Shown one piece after another: positions 35,011 to 44,333 of a stretch of 64,000 bases of DNA. The DNA is from Paractinoplanes aksuensis (lineage in GTDB: Bacteria > Actinomycetota > Actinomycetes > Mycobacteriales > Micromonosporaceae). Where the stretch lies: contig NZ_JAMYJR010000009.1 in NCBI RefSeq assembly GCF_024137025.1, forward strand, positions 62,001 to 126,000. The letters are read 5' to 3'. Made by a program: the position numbers and the translations under genes. The notes below the pieces were generated by a model that was not told where the DNA came from, searched no databases, and saw only the letters and a list, made by a program, of their open reading frames with translations. How positions within the stretch are numbered: the first letter of the stretch is position 1; every line of letters begins with the position of its first letter.

Positions 35011-35969
35011 GACAGTCCCTCCAGCACCGAGCCGACCAGGTTGCGGATCAGGGTGACCTTGAAAGCGTTGTCGCGCAGCGGTTCGGCCGCGGCCAGTTCG
35101 GCGTCCGCGGCGGCCCGGAACGACTCGCGGGTGGCCGGCCGTCCGCGCAGCGCCTCCTCGGCGCGATGGGCACGCCATGGTTTGTGGGCCACGGCCCCGA
35201 AAGCCAGCCGCACATCCCGTACGGTGCCGTCGGTGACCTGCAGGGCCGCCGCGACCGAACCGACCGCGAAGGCGTACGAGGCCCGGTCGCGCACCTTCCG
35301 ATAGGCCGACCGCGCGGCGAGGTCCAGCGGCGGCAGATCCACCGCGGTGATCAGCTCGCCGTGTTCGAGCACGGTGTCGCGCTCGGGCGCATCCCCGGGC
35401 AGCCGGTGCAGTTCGGTGACCGGCACGGTCCGCTCCCCCGCGGGTCCACTGATCCGCACCTCGGCATCCAGCGCGGCCAGCGCGACCGCCATGTCCGACG
35501 GATGGGTCGCCACGCACGACGGCGACGCGCCCAGGATGGCCAGGTTGCGGTGGTCGCCCTCGCGGGCCGGGCAACCGGAGCCCGGCGCGTGCTTGTTGCA
35601 CGGCATCGTGGCGTCCATGAAGTAGCGGCAGCGGGTGCGCTGCAACAGGTTCCCGGCCGTGGTGGCCATGTTGCGCAGCTGACCCGAGGCGCCGGCCAGC
35701 AGGGCCTGGCTGAGCACTGGGTAGTCGCGGCGCACGCGGTGGTCGGCGGCCAGGTCGCTGTTGCGCACGCCGGCGCCGATCCGCAGCCCACCGCCCGGAA
35801 GGTCGCCGATTTGGTCGAGCCCGAGCCGGGTCACGTCGACCAGCACGTCGGGGGTGGCCACGCCGAGCTTCATGAGGTCGACCAGGTTCGTGCCGCCGGC
35901 CAGGAAGGTCGCGCCCGGTTCGAGCCCGCCCGAGACGTCGTCCGCGGTGCGGTAGGTGAAGGTCTTCAT
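35007..35969 (-). CDS. FAD-binding subunit (PaoB/YagS-type) with an extra Fe-S site
   Basis: 320 residues. N-terminal FAD region [15 protein letters not shown], and [31 protein letters not shown]. Cysteines in [21 protein letters not shown] (about 110-132) match the extra 4Fe-4S insert that sets PaoB/YagS apart from ordinary xanthine-dehydrogenase FAD subunits. It passes electrons from the molybdenum subunit to an acceptor. Four-base overlaps with both neighbours show coupled translation. Confidence 0.92.
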   Translation of the reverse strand: MKTFTYRTADDVSGGLEPGATFLAGGTNLVDLMKLGVATPDVLVDVTRLGLDQIGDLPGGGLRIGAGVRNSDLAADHRVRRDYPVLSQALLAGASGQLRNMATTAGNLLQRTRCRYFMDATMPCNKHAPGSGCPAREGDHRNLAILGASPSCVATHPSDMAVALAALDAEVRISGPAGERTVPVTELHRLPGDAPERDTVLEHGELITAVDLPPLDLAARSAYRKVRDRASYAFAVGSVAAALQVTDGTVRDVRLAFGAVAHKPWRAHRAEEALRGRPATRESFRAAADAELAAAEPLRDNAFKVTLIRNLVGSVLEGLS

Positions 35970-36430
35970 CGTCCCGCCGCCTCCCGGATGGCCGGAACCA
36001 TGTTCGGGTAGGCGCCGCAGCGGCAGAGGTTGCCGCTCATCCGTTCGCGGATCTCGGCGTCCGTCAACTCCGGGTCACCGACGGCGCTGGGCCAACCTTT
36101 GGCCGCCTCGTCGAGCATCCCGACCGCCGAGCAGATCTGCCCCGGCGTGCAATAGCCGCACTGGAACCCGTCGTGCTCGAGGAACTTCTCCTGCACCGGA
36201 TGATCGACGCCCTCGATGGTGGTGATCTCCGATTCGGAAAGTGTCACCGTGAGGATCAGGCAGCTGTTCACCCGGCGCCCGTCGAGCAGCACGGTGCAAG
36301 CTCCGCACTGCCCGTGGTCGCAGCCCTTCTTGGCGCCGGTCAGCCCCAGATGGTCGCGCAGCGCGTCCAGCAGGGTGGTGCGCGGATCGAGCTCGACGCT
36401 GTGCTCGGTGCCGTTGACGACGAGGTCCAT
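35966..36430 (-). CDS. 2Fe-2S subunit (PaoA/YagT-type)
   Basis: 154 residues from ATG 36430. Plant-type 2Fe-2S cysteines in [16 protein letters not shown] and the second cluster domain with [12 protein letters not shown] and [16 protein letters not shown], as in all molybdenum-hydroxylase small subunits. Unlike E. coli PaoA there is no twin-arginine signal: the protein begins [21 protein letters not shown], so the complex should stay in the cytoplasm. First gene of the operon; the divergent epimerase gene starts 59 bases away. Confidence 0.93.
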   Translation of the reverse strand: MDLVVNGTEHSVELDPRTTLLDALRDHLGLTGAKKGCDHGQCGACTVLLDGRRVNSCLILTVTLSESEITTIEGVDHPVQEKFLEHDGFQCGYCTPGQICSAVGMLDEAAKGWPSAVGDPELTDAEIRERMSGNLCRCGAYPNMVPAIREAAGR

Positions 36431-36489
36431 GGCCCGGTCGTACCCGGACGGAAGGGGTTCAACCGCCCGGCGCCGGGTAGCGGTTACCC

Positions 36490-37569
36490 ATGCGAGTCGT
36501 GATTGTCGGAGCCACCGGGAACGCCGGAACCGCCCTGCTGCGCCGTCTGGGCGCCGAGTCCGGCGTGTCCCTGGTCGGCGTGGCCCGCCGGCTGCCCGCG
36601 CGCACCGGCGTCTACGCCAAGGCGACCTGGCACTCGGTCGACATCGGGGTCGACGGGGCCCAGGACCAGCTGACCGAGATCTTCTCCGGGGCCGCCGCCG
36701 TGGTGCATCTGGCCTGGCAGATCCAGCCCAGCCACGACCAGCGGCGGCTCTATCGCACCAACGTGCTGGGCAGTCGCGCGGTGGCCGAGGCGGTGTTACG
36801 GGCCGGGGTGCCCGCGCTGGTCCACGCGTCCTCGGTCGGCGCCTATTCACCCGGGCCCAAGGACGCTTTCGTACGGGAGAACTGGCCACGCACCGGCGTG
36901 CTGCGGTCTTCTTACAGCCGGCACAAGGCGCTCGTCGAGTGGATGCTCGACCAGATCGAGGCCGACCATCCGCAACTGCGGGTCGTGCGGCTGCGCCCCG
37001 GGCTGATCTTCCAGCGGGCGGTCGGTACCGAGATCGCGCGCTACTTCGCCGGTCCGCTGCTGCCGGCCCGGCTGTTGCGCCCGCAGTGGCTGCCGGTGGT
37101 GCCGTCGCATCCGGGGCTGCGGATGCAGGCGGTGCACGCCGACGACGTGGCCGACGCGTACGCCCGGGCCGTGCTGTCCGACGCGCATGGCGCGTTCAAC
37201 ATCGCCGCCGGTCCGGTGCTCGACCCCGACGTGGCCGCACGCACGTTCCACGGCGTACCCGTGCCGGTGCCCGGTTTCGCGCTGAGGGGCGCCGCCGCCG
37301 CGAGCTGGTGGCTGCGGCTGCAACCGGTCGACGCGGGCTGGGTCGAGCTGGGCCTGCGGGCGCCGCTGATGTCGTGCGACCGGGCCGCGACCGAGCTCGG
37401 CTGGCACCCGCGCCACGACGCCGTCTCGGCCTTGAAGGAGCTGGTGGCGGGCATGGCCGACCGCGCTCACGACGACGGCGGCCCGCCGCTGTCGGGCGAT
37501 CCGGATCTGCCGGGCCGGCTGGGCGGGCTGCTGAAAGGCCGTCTGCCCGGAACCGGTAATCCCTACTAG
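36490..37569 (+). CDS. NAD-dependent epimerase/dehydratase-family protein
   Basis: 359 residues, extended SDR. Rossmann motif VIVGATGNAGTALLRRL, VVHLAW, active-site Ser near the SSVGAYS block, and YSRHKALVEWML, which supplies the Tyr-x3-Lys (YSRHK). Residues after about 230 (HADDVADAYARAV, GAFNIAAGPV) are the usual substrate domain. Enzymes of this branch act on nucleotide sugars or flavonoid-like substrates; the specific reaction is unknown. Divergent from the aldehyde oxidoreductase operon. Confidence 0.87.
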   Translation: MRVVIVGATGNAGTALLRRLGAESGVSLVGVARRLPARTGVYAKATWHSVDIGVDGAQDQLTEIFSGAAAVVHLAWQIQPSHDQRRLYRTNVLGSRAVAEAVLRAGVPALVHASSVGAYSPGPKDAFVRENWPRTGVLRSSYSRHKALVEWMLDQIEADHPQLRVVRLRPGLIFQRAVGTEIARYFAGPLLPARLLRPQWLPVVPSHPGLRMQAVHADDVADAYARAVLSDAHGAFNIAAGPVLDPDVAARTFHGVPVPVPGFALRGAAAASWWLRLQPVDAGWVELGLRAPLMSCDRAATELGWHPRHDAVSALKELVAGMADRAHDDGGPPLSGDPDLPGRLGGLLKGRLPGTGNPY

Positions 37570-37578
37570 GTTCAAGTC

Positions 37579-38754
37579 ATGATCTTCGACGTCGTTCGCA
37601 TCCGGTCGGACTATCCCGCTCTCGCCGAGGGGTTCCTGCACTTCGACGGCGCGGGCGGCACGCAGCCGGCCGCGCCGGTGATCGAGGCCATCGCCCACGC
37701 GATGCGCACGGCCGTCTCGAACCGGGGCACCGTGCACGAGCCCGCCCGCCGCTCCGGTGAGATCGTCGCCGCAGCCCGCGCGGCCGTGGCCGACCTGGTC
37801 GGCGGCGACCCGGCCGGGGTGGTCTTCGGGCCGAGTGCCACCGCGCTGACCTACCTGGTGTCGCGCACCCTGTCGCAGAACTGGGCGCCGGGCGACGAGG
37901 TGGTGGTGTCGCGGCTCGACCACGACGCCAACGTGCGCCCGTGGGTGCAGACCGGCGCGACCGTACGCTGGGCCGACGTCGACCTGGCGACCGGTGAGCT
38001 GCCGGTCGAGCAGTACCGCGAGCTGATCGGTCCGCGCACCAGGCTGGTGGCGGTGACGGCGGCCAGCAACGCCACCGGCACGGTCCCGGCCGTCCGGCAG
38101 ATCGCCGACCTCGCGCACGCGGCCGGGGCCCAGGTGTACGTCGACGGCGTGCACGCCACGGCTCACCGGCCGACCGATGTGGCGGCACTCGGCGCGGACT
38201 TCTACGTCACCAGCGCGTACAAGTGGTCGGGTCCGCACTACGCGGCCGTGATCGCCGACCCGGCCACGTGGGAGCCGCTGCACCCCCGGAAGCTGATCCC
38301 GTCCCCGGCCGGGGCGCCCGACCGCTTCGAGTTCGGGACGCTGAGCTTCGAACTGCTGGCCGGGATCACCGCCGCCGTCGATTTCCTGGCCGGCCTCGGG
38401 GGTGCCGAGGGTGACCGGCGCAGCCGCGTGCTGGCGGGGATGGCCGCGGCCGAGAAGCACGAGCTCGGGCTGCTCGACCGCCTGCTGGCCGGCCTGACCG
38501 CGAACGACCGGGTGACGATCTGCCCGGCCGGCGCCGAGCGCTGTCCCACGGTCTCGTTCCGGCTGGCCGGCGAGGCGCCCGCGGACACCGCCCGCCGCCT
38601 CGGAGAGCAGGGCATCTGCGTCTCGCACGGCGACTACTACGCGGTCGAGTACTTCGAGGCGGCCGGGCTGCGGGCCACCGGCGGCGCGGTCCGGGCCAGC
38701 ATCTACCACTACAACACGGCCGACGAGGTCGACCGCCTCCTGCAAGCTCTCTAG
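37579..38754 (+). CDS. Cysteine-desulfurase-like class V aminotransferase
   Basis: 391 residues, PLP-dependent fold type I. FLHFDGAGGTQPAAPVIEAI and HEPARRSGEIVAAARAAVADLVGG mark the N-terminal part; VYVDGVHATAHR holds the PLP-binding Asp, and SAYKWSGPH contains the Schiff-base Lys. Belongs to the NifS/CsdA-like branch of actinobacteria often called cysteine desulfurase-like, without an obvious catalytic Cys loop near the C terminus, so sulfur transfer is uncertain. Gap of nine bases after the epimerase gene, so probably co-transcribed. Its stop overlaps the convergent GGDEF-EAL stop. Confidence 0.85.
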   Translation: MIFDVVRIRSDYPALAEGFLHFDGAGGTQPAAPVIEAIAHAMRTAVSNRGTVHEPARRSGEIVAAARAAVADLVGGDPAGVVFGPSATALTYLVSRTLSQNWAPGDEVVVSRLDHDANVRPWVQTGATVRWADVDLATGELPVEQYRELIGPRTRLVAVTAASNATGTVPAVRQIADLAHAAGAQVYVDGVHATAHRPTDVAALGADFYVTSAYKWSGPHYAAVIADPATWEPLHPRKLIPSPAGAPDRFEFGTLSFELLAGITAAVDFLAGLGGAEGDRRSRVLAGMAAAEKHELGLLDRLLAGLTANDRVTICPAGAERCPTVSFRLAGEAPADTARRLGEQGICVSHGDYYAVEYFEAAGLRATGGAVRASIYHYNTADEVDRLLQAL

Positions 38755-41700
38755 GCGACCAGCGGGAGGCGGTCGGTCATCTGGCTCAGGGCCTCGGTGC
38801 CGTCGACCGGGCTCGAGTACAGGTAGCCCTGGCCCAGCGGGCAGCCCAGCCGGGCCAGCAGGTCGCGGTGGGCCGGGTCCTCGATGCCCTCGGCGATCAC
38901 GGTCAGACCCAGGGCCTGGGCCAGGTTGATCAGGCCGGCCACGAGCGCGAGCTGGTGCGGGTCGTCGACCACGCCGTCCACGAAGGCCTTGTCGATCTTC
39001 ACGACGTCGATCGGGCGGCGGCGCACGTTGCCCAGGGCCGAGGAGCTGGCCGCGAAGTCGTCGATCGCCACCCGTACGCCCAGGTCCCGCAGCACGGCCA
39101 GGTCGGCCCAGATCGGTTCGTGGTCGCCGTCGAGCACGCTCTCGGTGAGCTCCAGCATCAACGCCTGCGGGGGCACACCGGCGTACGCCAATGCTTGTTC
39201 CACCATGTCGACGAAGGCGCCGTCGCGGAACTGGCGCACCGACACGTTCACGCTGACGAACGGCTGGTGGGCGCGGGGCAGGATGCGCCGCCACTGCGCG
39301 ACCGTGTGCAGGGCCTGGTCGAGCACCCAGCGGCCCATCGGCACGACCAGCCCGCTCTCCTCGGCCACCTCGAGGAACTCGGCCGGCGCGACCACCCCGC
39401 GGGTCGGGTGGTGCCAGCGGACCAGCGCCTCGAAGCCCACCGGCTCGTCCGTGCCGAGGTCGATGATCGGCTGGTAGGCCAGCAGGAAATGCCCCTCGTG
39501 CACGGCGTGGTCCAGGGCCGAGCGCAGTTCCAGCCGCTCGACCATCGCGCCGTGCAGGTGGGCCTGGTAGCGCCGCCACTGGTTCTTGCCCGCGCCCTTG
39601 GCCACGTAGAGGGCGAGGTCGGCCTGGCGCAGCAGCTCGTCCGGGGTGTCGGCCTCGGGCGTGGTGGTGATGCCGATGCTGGCCACCGCGGTCAGCTCCG
39701 AGCCGTCGTCCATCCGGATCGGCTCGGCCAGCGCGGCCAGGATCCGCTGCGCCGTCTCCTCGACCGCCCCCGGGTCCTGCACGTTCTCGACCAGCGCGGC
39801 GAACTCGTCGCCGCCGAGCCGGGCCGCGGTGTCGTCGGCCCGCAACGCGCCGGCGATCCGGTTGGCCACGCCGATCAGCAGCTGGTCGCCGGCGGCGTGA
39901 CCGAGCGTGTCGTTGACCTTCTTGAAGTCGTCCAGGTCGATGAAGAGGACGCCGACCACCGAGCCGTCGCGCGCGCCCCGCTGCAGCGCGTGACCGAGCC
40001 GGTCGTGGAACAGCACGCGGTTGGCCAGCCCGGTCATCGCGTCGTGGAACACCCGGTGGGTCAGCTCGGCCTCGAGCCGGCGACGCTCGGTGACGTCGCG
40101 CAGGGTCACCACGAGCCCGCCCACGGTCGGGTCGCGGCGCAGGTCCTGCCCGTGCATCTCGAGCACGACGTCGGCCCGGGTCCGGAAGTCCAGACCTTCC
40201 TGCAGACCTTCCCCCGTACGCAGGGCCGCCAGCACCTCGGTCAGCCGCGTGCGCTCGGCCCGGTGGATCAGGGCGGTCATCCGGCGACCGATCGGCTCAT
40301 CGTCGAACACGGCCAGCGCGGACGGGCTGGCGTACCTGATCCGGTCGTCCTCGTCGACGATGAGGATCACGTCGGAGGTCTTCTGCACGAGCGTCCGGAA
40401 ATAGGTCTCGCTGTTACGGCGGATGACCTCCTGGCTCAGGCCGATGCGCTCCAGGGCCAGGGCGGCCTGGGTCGCCAGCACCTCGATGGCCCGCTGCAGC
40501 CCGGCCAGGGCCGGCATGGGCGCGCCGACGTGCAGCACCCCGACCAGTGGGTCACCGGTGGGCCGGTCGGTCAGCACCATCGGGCAGCGCAGCGACAGCG
40601 CGAAGTGGTGCAGCCGGGTCGAGACGGCCCAGTCGACGTCGCGGGTCGGCAGCATCCGCGCCGCCGTCCCGGTCGACCGGTCCACGGCGGCCTGCGCCAC
40701 CGCCTCCGGCGAGAGCAGGCCGGGCTGGGCGATGGTCACGGCCAGTACCACCGCGTGCGGGGTGTCGGGCGGCAGCAGGTGGGCCACGGCGGTGCGTACG
40801 GCCTCGGAGACCTGCTCGTTGTCGGCCGCCGAGACGAGGGCGGCCGAGGCCTCGCGCAGCGCCCGCTCCCGGGCCAGCGCCTGCCGGTGACCGGTCATGA
40901 TCCCGGCCATCCGCACCAGGACCAGCAGGAACGTGATCGCGCTGAGGCCGGCGACCACGGTCAGGTCGGCCTTCTCGGTGCGCACCATGCTCACCACGAG
41001 CACGGCCGGCGCCGTCATCGAGGCGAACCCGAGCAGGGCCAGCCGGCCGCGGCCCAGCCCGGGCGCGGGCTGGTCGGCCGGCTCGTCCAGCTCGGCCATC
41101 GACGGGTGCAGGGCAGCCAGACCGGCCGCCGTGTAGAGCGCGAACCGGCACACGGCGACCACCGGCACCTCGAACAGCGACAGCTCGTAGCCGATGTCGG
41201 CCAGCAGCAGCAGGACCACCCCGCCGCCGAGCACCCGGGCCGCGAACACCGGCCGGTCGCTGATCAGCAGCCGGACCAGCATGCCGAGCAGCAGCAGGTC
41301 GCCCAGCGGGAACGCCACGGTCATCCACAGGTCGCCGCCGGTGCGCGGCAGGTTCGGCCCGATCAGGAAGGTCCAGGCCAGCAGGGCCGCCCCGGCCGTG
41401 ACGGTGAGGGCGTCGAGCATGGCTGCCCGGTCGCGCGCGCCGCCCGTACGCCGGCGCAGCAGCACGAACAACATGCCCGCGAGCGCTGGATACCCGGCGG
41501 TGACCAGCACCGCCCCGGCTGTGACGAGCCCCGGCACGCGGGCGGTGAGCGACTCCGGCGCCCGATAGAGAGCCGTGCCGACCGCGGCCAGCGCGATCGC
41601 GGCCGACAACAACCGCCACGGCAGCCGCCGCCCGGGCCGGTTGCGACGCACGCCCAGCCCGACCACAGCGATCGCGCCGGCCCCGGCGACCAGCCGCACC

Positions 41701-41792
41701 ACGGACTGCGCGCCCTCCGGCACCACCACGAACAGCGCGGCGAGCACCGCCATCCAGCCACCGAAGAGAGCGGCGACCCAGCGTGGGGGCAT
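38751..41792 (-). CDS. Membrane GGDEF-EAL protein with GAF and PAS domains
   Basis: 1013 residues from ATG 41792, with AAAGGA before it (upstream frame is antisense). Order: eight or more membrane helices (about 5-315); GAF-like domain (about 330-480); PAS (about 485-600, TYFRTLVQKTSDVILIVDEDDRIRYASPSAL); GGDEF domain with RADD inhibitory site and intact GGDEF motif near 660; EAL domain with GFEALVRWHHP near 787, NVNVSVRQF, and VVKIDKAFVDGV. The loop-6 block is IDDFAASSSAL near 912 instead of IDDFGTGYSSL, keeping both Asp residues. Predicted to make and/or degrade cyclic di-GMP in response to a membrane or PAS-bound signal. Confidence 0.93.
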   Translation of the reverse strand: MPPRWVAALFGGWMAVLAALFVVVPEGAQSVVRLVAGAGAIAVVGLGVRRNRPGRRLPWRLLSAAIALAAVGTALYRAPESLTARVPGLVTAGAVLVTAGYPALAGMLFVLLRRRTGGARDRAAMLDALTVTAGAALLAWTFLIGPNLPRTGGDLWMTVAFPLGDLLLLGMLVRLLISDRPVFAARVLGGGVVLLLLADIGYELSLFEVPVVAVCRFALYTAAGLAALHPSMAELDEPADQPAPGLGRGRLALLGFASMTAPAVLVVSMVRTEKADLTVVAGLSAITFLLVLVRMAGIMTGHRQALARERALREASAALVSAADNEQVSEAVRTAVAHLLPPDTPHAVVLAVTIAQPGLLSPEAVAQAAVDRSTGTAARMLPTRDVDWAVSTRLHHFALSLRCPMVLTDRPTGDPLVGVLHVGAPMPALAGLQRAIEVLATQAALALERIGLSQEVIRRNSETYFRTLVQKTSDVILIVDEDDRIRYASPSALAVFDDEPIGRRMTALIHRAERTRLTEVLAALRTGEGLQEGLDFRTRADVVLEMHGQDLRRDPTVGGLVVTLRDVTERRRLEAELTHRVFHDAMTGLANRVLFHDRLGHALQRGARDGSVVGVLFIDLDDFKKVNDTLGHAAGDQLLIGVANRIAGALRADDTAARLGGDEFAALVENVQDPGAVEETAQRILAALAEPIRMDDGSELTAVASIGITTTPEADTPDELLRQADLALYVAKGAGKNQWRRYQAHLHGAMVERLELRSALDHAVHEGHFLLAYQPIIDLGTDEPVGFEALVRWHHPTRGVVAPAEFLEVAEESGLVVPMGRWVLDQALHTVAQWRRILPRAHQPFVSVNVSVRQFRDGAFVDMVEQALAYAGVPPQALMLELTESVLDGDHEPIWADLAVLRDLGVRVAIDDFAASSSALGNVRRRPIDVVKIDKAFVDGVVDDPHQLALVAGLINLAQALGLTVIAEGIEDPAHRDLLARLGCPLGQGYLYSSPVDGTEALSQMTDRLPLVA

Positions 41793-41873
41793 GCGTGGTC
41801 CTTTTTCCGAAGGGCAGTGGCGCTTACATCGGCTCCCCGCGGCGCGAGTTGAGCAACCGGGCACAATCGTGAG

Positions 41874-42509
41874 GTGCTCCTGGAGTTCATCCGCGGCAAC
41901 ACGACCGCTGCCCCCGTCCCGTTCGTCCCCGAGATCACGCTCCATCAGGCGGACGAGCCGATCGCCCTGTGGGAGAAGACCGAGCAGGCCGGCCCGGCCC
42001 AGCCGCCGCCGTTCTGGGCCTTCGCGTGGGCCGGCGGGCAGGCCCTGGCCCGGCACGTGCTCGACCACCCCGACCTGGTCTCGGGCCGCTCGGTGCTCGA
42101 CCTGGCGACCGGCTCGGGCCTGGTCGCGGTGGCCGCCGCCCGGGCCGGGGCGACGCCGGTGACGGCCAACGACATCGACCCCTACTCGCTGGCCGCGACC
42201 CAGGCCAACGCCCTCGCCAACGGTGTCGCCGTCCGAGCCCTCGAGGCCGACATCCTGGACGGCGACGACCCGTACGGCGTGATTCTGGCCGGTGATGTCT
42301 TCTACAGCCGCGAGATGGCGGCCCGGGTGCTGCCCTACCTGCGCCGCGCGGCCGGCCGGGGCTCGCTGGTGCTGGTCGGCGATCCCGGCCGCGCCTATCT
42401 CCCGAGCGAGGGGCTGGTCGAGCGGGCCACCTACGACATCCCGGTGCCGGTCAGCCTGGAAAGCGTCGACACCCGGCGTACGAAGGTCTGGCAGCTGACT
42501 CAGAGGTAG
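41874..42509 (+). CDS. Class I SAM-dependent methyltransferase (ETFB/lysine methyltransferase-like)
   Basis: 211 residues from GTG. After PPFWAFAWAGGQALARHVLDHP, the SAM motif I VLDLATGSGLVAVAAARAGA, acidic end of beta-2 NDIDPYSLAATQANA, and GDVFYSREMAARVLPYL. This arrangement resembles nicotinamide/ETFB-lysine or ribosomal-protein lysine methyltransferases; target not predictable. The first helix Met codes differ only by the GTG choice. The 3' end overlaps the convergent SDR gene by ten bases. Confidence 0.83.
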   Translation: MLLEFIRGNTTAAPVPFVPEITLHQADEPIALWEKTEQAGPAQPPPFWAFAWAGGQALARHVLDHPDLVSGRSVLDLATGSGLVAVAAARAGATPVTANDIDPYSLAATQANALANGVAVRALEADILDGDDPYGVILAGDVFYSREMAARVLPYLRRAAGRGSLVLVGDPGRAYLPSEGLVERATYDIPVPVSLESVDTRRTKVWQLTQR

Positions 42510-43366
42510 CTGACGCCGGTCAACTCCTCGGCGACCGCCCACAGCCGCCGCCCCACGGCTGGATCGGCGGCCACAGCGCTGGGCCGCACCTTCGTGACCG
42601 GCCCGCGCATCTCGAACAGGCCGGACGGCCCGAGGAACTCGCCCCCGCGCAGATCCGGGTCGGTCGCGGCGCGCAGTTGCGGCTCGGTGCCGCGCTCGAC
42701 CGACTGCGTGGTGATCAGCGCCGCCGACGCCACGAAACGCCCCAGCCGGCCACGGTGCTCCCACGCCCGCGGGGTCAGGTTGGTGCGCGTGATGCCGGGA
42801 TGCGCGAGCACGGCGGTGATCGACGAACCGGTCGCCCGCAGCCGCCGGTCCAGTTCGAGACCGAAGACCGTGCAGGCCAGCTTCGAGACTCCGTACGCCT
42901 TGGAGGCGCTGTAGTTGCGCCGGAACATCAGATCGTCGAAGTCCAGGCGGGCCCGCTTGTGCGTGATCGAACTCAGGTTGACGACCCGGGCCGTCGGGGC
43001 CAGGTTGGGCAGCGCCAGGCCGGTGAGGGCGAAATGGCCGAGCATGTTGGTGCCCAGGTGCAGCTCGAACCCGTCGGAGGTCTCCCGGCGCGGGCCCAGC
43101 AGCACCGCCCCGGCGTTGTTGACCAGCAGGTCGAGCGTCGGTAGGCCGGCCGCGAAGGCGCGGACCGAGGCCAGCGAGGCCAGATCGAGCTCCCGCGCCT
43201 CGACGTCCCCGCCGATCGCCCGGGCCGCCTCCTGACCGGCCTCGACATTGCGGACGGCCAGGATGACGTGGGCCCCGGCCCGGCTCAGCTCGGTGGCGGT
43301 GACGCGGCCGAGGCCCGAGTTCGCGCCGGTCACGACGGCGACGCGGCCGTGCAGATTCGTGGTCAT
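42500..43366 (-). CDS. Short-chain dehydrogenase (protochlorophyllide-reductase-like SDR)
   Basis: 288 residues. VAVVTGANSGLGRVTATELSRAGAHVILAVRN and LDLLVNNAGAVLLG, Ser in VNLSSITHK, YSASKAYGVSKLACTVF with Tyr and Lys, and PGITRTNL. This is the actinobacterial 'oxidoreductase/SDR' type similar to retinol dehydrogenases and protochlorophyllide reductases. NADPH-dependent reduction of a lipophilic carbonyl is likely. Divergent from an XRE regulator 100 bases away, a frequent regulator-target pair. Confidence 0.88.
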   Translation of the reverse strand: MTTNLHGRVAVVTGANSGLGRVTATELSRAGAHVILAVRNVEAGQEAARAIGGDVEARELDLASLASVRAFAAGLPTLDLLVNNAGAVLLGPRRETSDGFELHLGTNMLGHFALTGLALPNLAPTARVVNLSSITHKRARLDFDDLMFRRNYSASKAYGVSKLACTVFGLELDRRLRATGSSITAVLAHPGITRTNLTPRAWEHRGRLGRFVASAALITTQSVERGTEPQLRAATDPDLRGGEFLGPSGLFEMRGPVTKVRPSAVAADPAVGRRLWAVAEELTGVSYL

Positions 43367-43415
43367 GCCGGAAAGCTAGGGCCGCCGCGGGCCGGGCCCG
43401 TCGCACCGCTGAGCC

Positions 43416-43432
43416 TAGGTCCGGTGGTCCTA
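43416..43432. promoter_or_regulatory. Candidate operator between SDR and XRE regulator genes
   Basis: TAGGTCCGGTGGTCCTA is near-palindromic (TAGG-N-CC ... GG-N-CCTA) and sits in the middle of the 100-base divergent promoter region of the SDR gene and its MmyB-like regulator. Confidence 0.35.
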
Positions 43433-43466
43433 CCCAGCCGGCCCCCGGCGGCGGCACACTGGCGAC

Positions 43467-44333
43467 ATGGCCGGCACCCACCCGTACGCCCGTGAGCTCG
43501 GTGACTTCCTGCGCGCCCGGCGCAACCGGCTGCGCCCGCAGGACGTCGGCCTGGAACCGGGCGGCCGGCGCCGGGTGACCGGGCTCCGCCGCGAGGAGCT
43601 GGCCCTGCTGGCCGGGCTGAGCACCGACTACTACCAACGGATGGAGCAGGGCCGCGACCTGCGCCCCTCGGACGACGTGCTGGACGCCATCGCAGGCGCG
43701 CTCGAGCTCGACGACAGCGAGCGCCGGCACCTGTTCACGCTGGCCCGTGCGGCCCGCCGCCCGGCCCCGGCCCGGGTCCACCGCGAGCCCGAGACCGTGC
43801 CTGCCGGCACCCGGCGCATGCTGCGCGTGCTGGCCACCCCGGCCGTCGTGCTGGGCCGCCACCTCGACGTACTGGCCTGGAACGATCTGGCCGAGGCGCT
43901 GCTCGGCGACCCCCGCGACTATCCGCCGGACCAGCTCAACATGCTCATGCTGCTGTTCGACGACAGCCGCACCCGCGAGCGGCAGTGCCCGGACTGGGAG
44001 CAGCAGGCCCTCGACTACATCGGCATGATGCGGGCGGCCGTCGCCACCGACCCCACCCACCCGCGGGCCACCGCCGTCGTGGGCGAGCTCAGCATCCGCA
44101 GCGCCGACTTCCGGCGGCTGTGGGCCCGGCACGACGTGCGGGTGTCGGTCAGCGGCACCAAGACGTTCCGGGTGCCCGAGGTCGGCGACATCGTCCTGCA
44201 CTGGGACACGTACCCGCTGCCCGGCGCCGCGGGGCCGATGATGCTGGTGTTCACGGCCGACGAGGGCAGCCCCGACGCCGACCGGCTGGCGCTGCTGGCC
44301 TCACTGCACGCGTCTAGAGACACTTCTCGATGA
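43467..44333 (+). CDS. XRE-family regulator with MmyB-like ligand domain
   Basis: 288 residues. The N-terminal helix-turn-helix reads RRRVTGLRREELALLAGLSTDYYQRMEQGRDLRPSDDVLDAIAGAL; the C-terminal half carries the MmyB-like domain (LRVLATPAVVLGRHLDVLAWNDLAEALL ... RELAVVG-like stretch VGELSIRSADFRRLWARHDVRV). These one-component regulators commonly control an adjacent oxidoreductase; here the divergent SDR. The ligand is thought to be a fatty acid or small hydrophobic molecule in related proteins. The 3' end overlaps the convergent HAD gene by 20 bases. Confidence 0.92.
   Translation: MAGTHPYARELGDFLRARRNRLRPQDVGLEPGGRRRVTGLRREELALLAGLSTDYYQRMEQGRDLRPSDDVLDAIAGALELDDSERRHLFTLARAARRPAPARVHREPETVPAGTRRMLRVLATPAVVLGRHLDVLAWNDLAEALLGDPRDYPPDQLNMLMLLFDDSRTRERQCPDWEQQALDYIGMMRAAVATDPTHPRATAVVGELSIRSADFRRLWARHDVRVSVSGTKTFRVPEVGDIVLHWDTYPLPGAAGPMMLVFTADEGSPDADRLALLASLHASRDTSR

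Noticed and set aside
38751..44201. A single 1816-codon frame running through the GGDEF-EAL gene and further upstream.
   Set aside because: The part beyond 41792 is antisense to the methyltransferase, SDR and regulator genes and lacks protein-like composition; the true start has a ribosome binding site at 41792.
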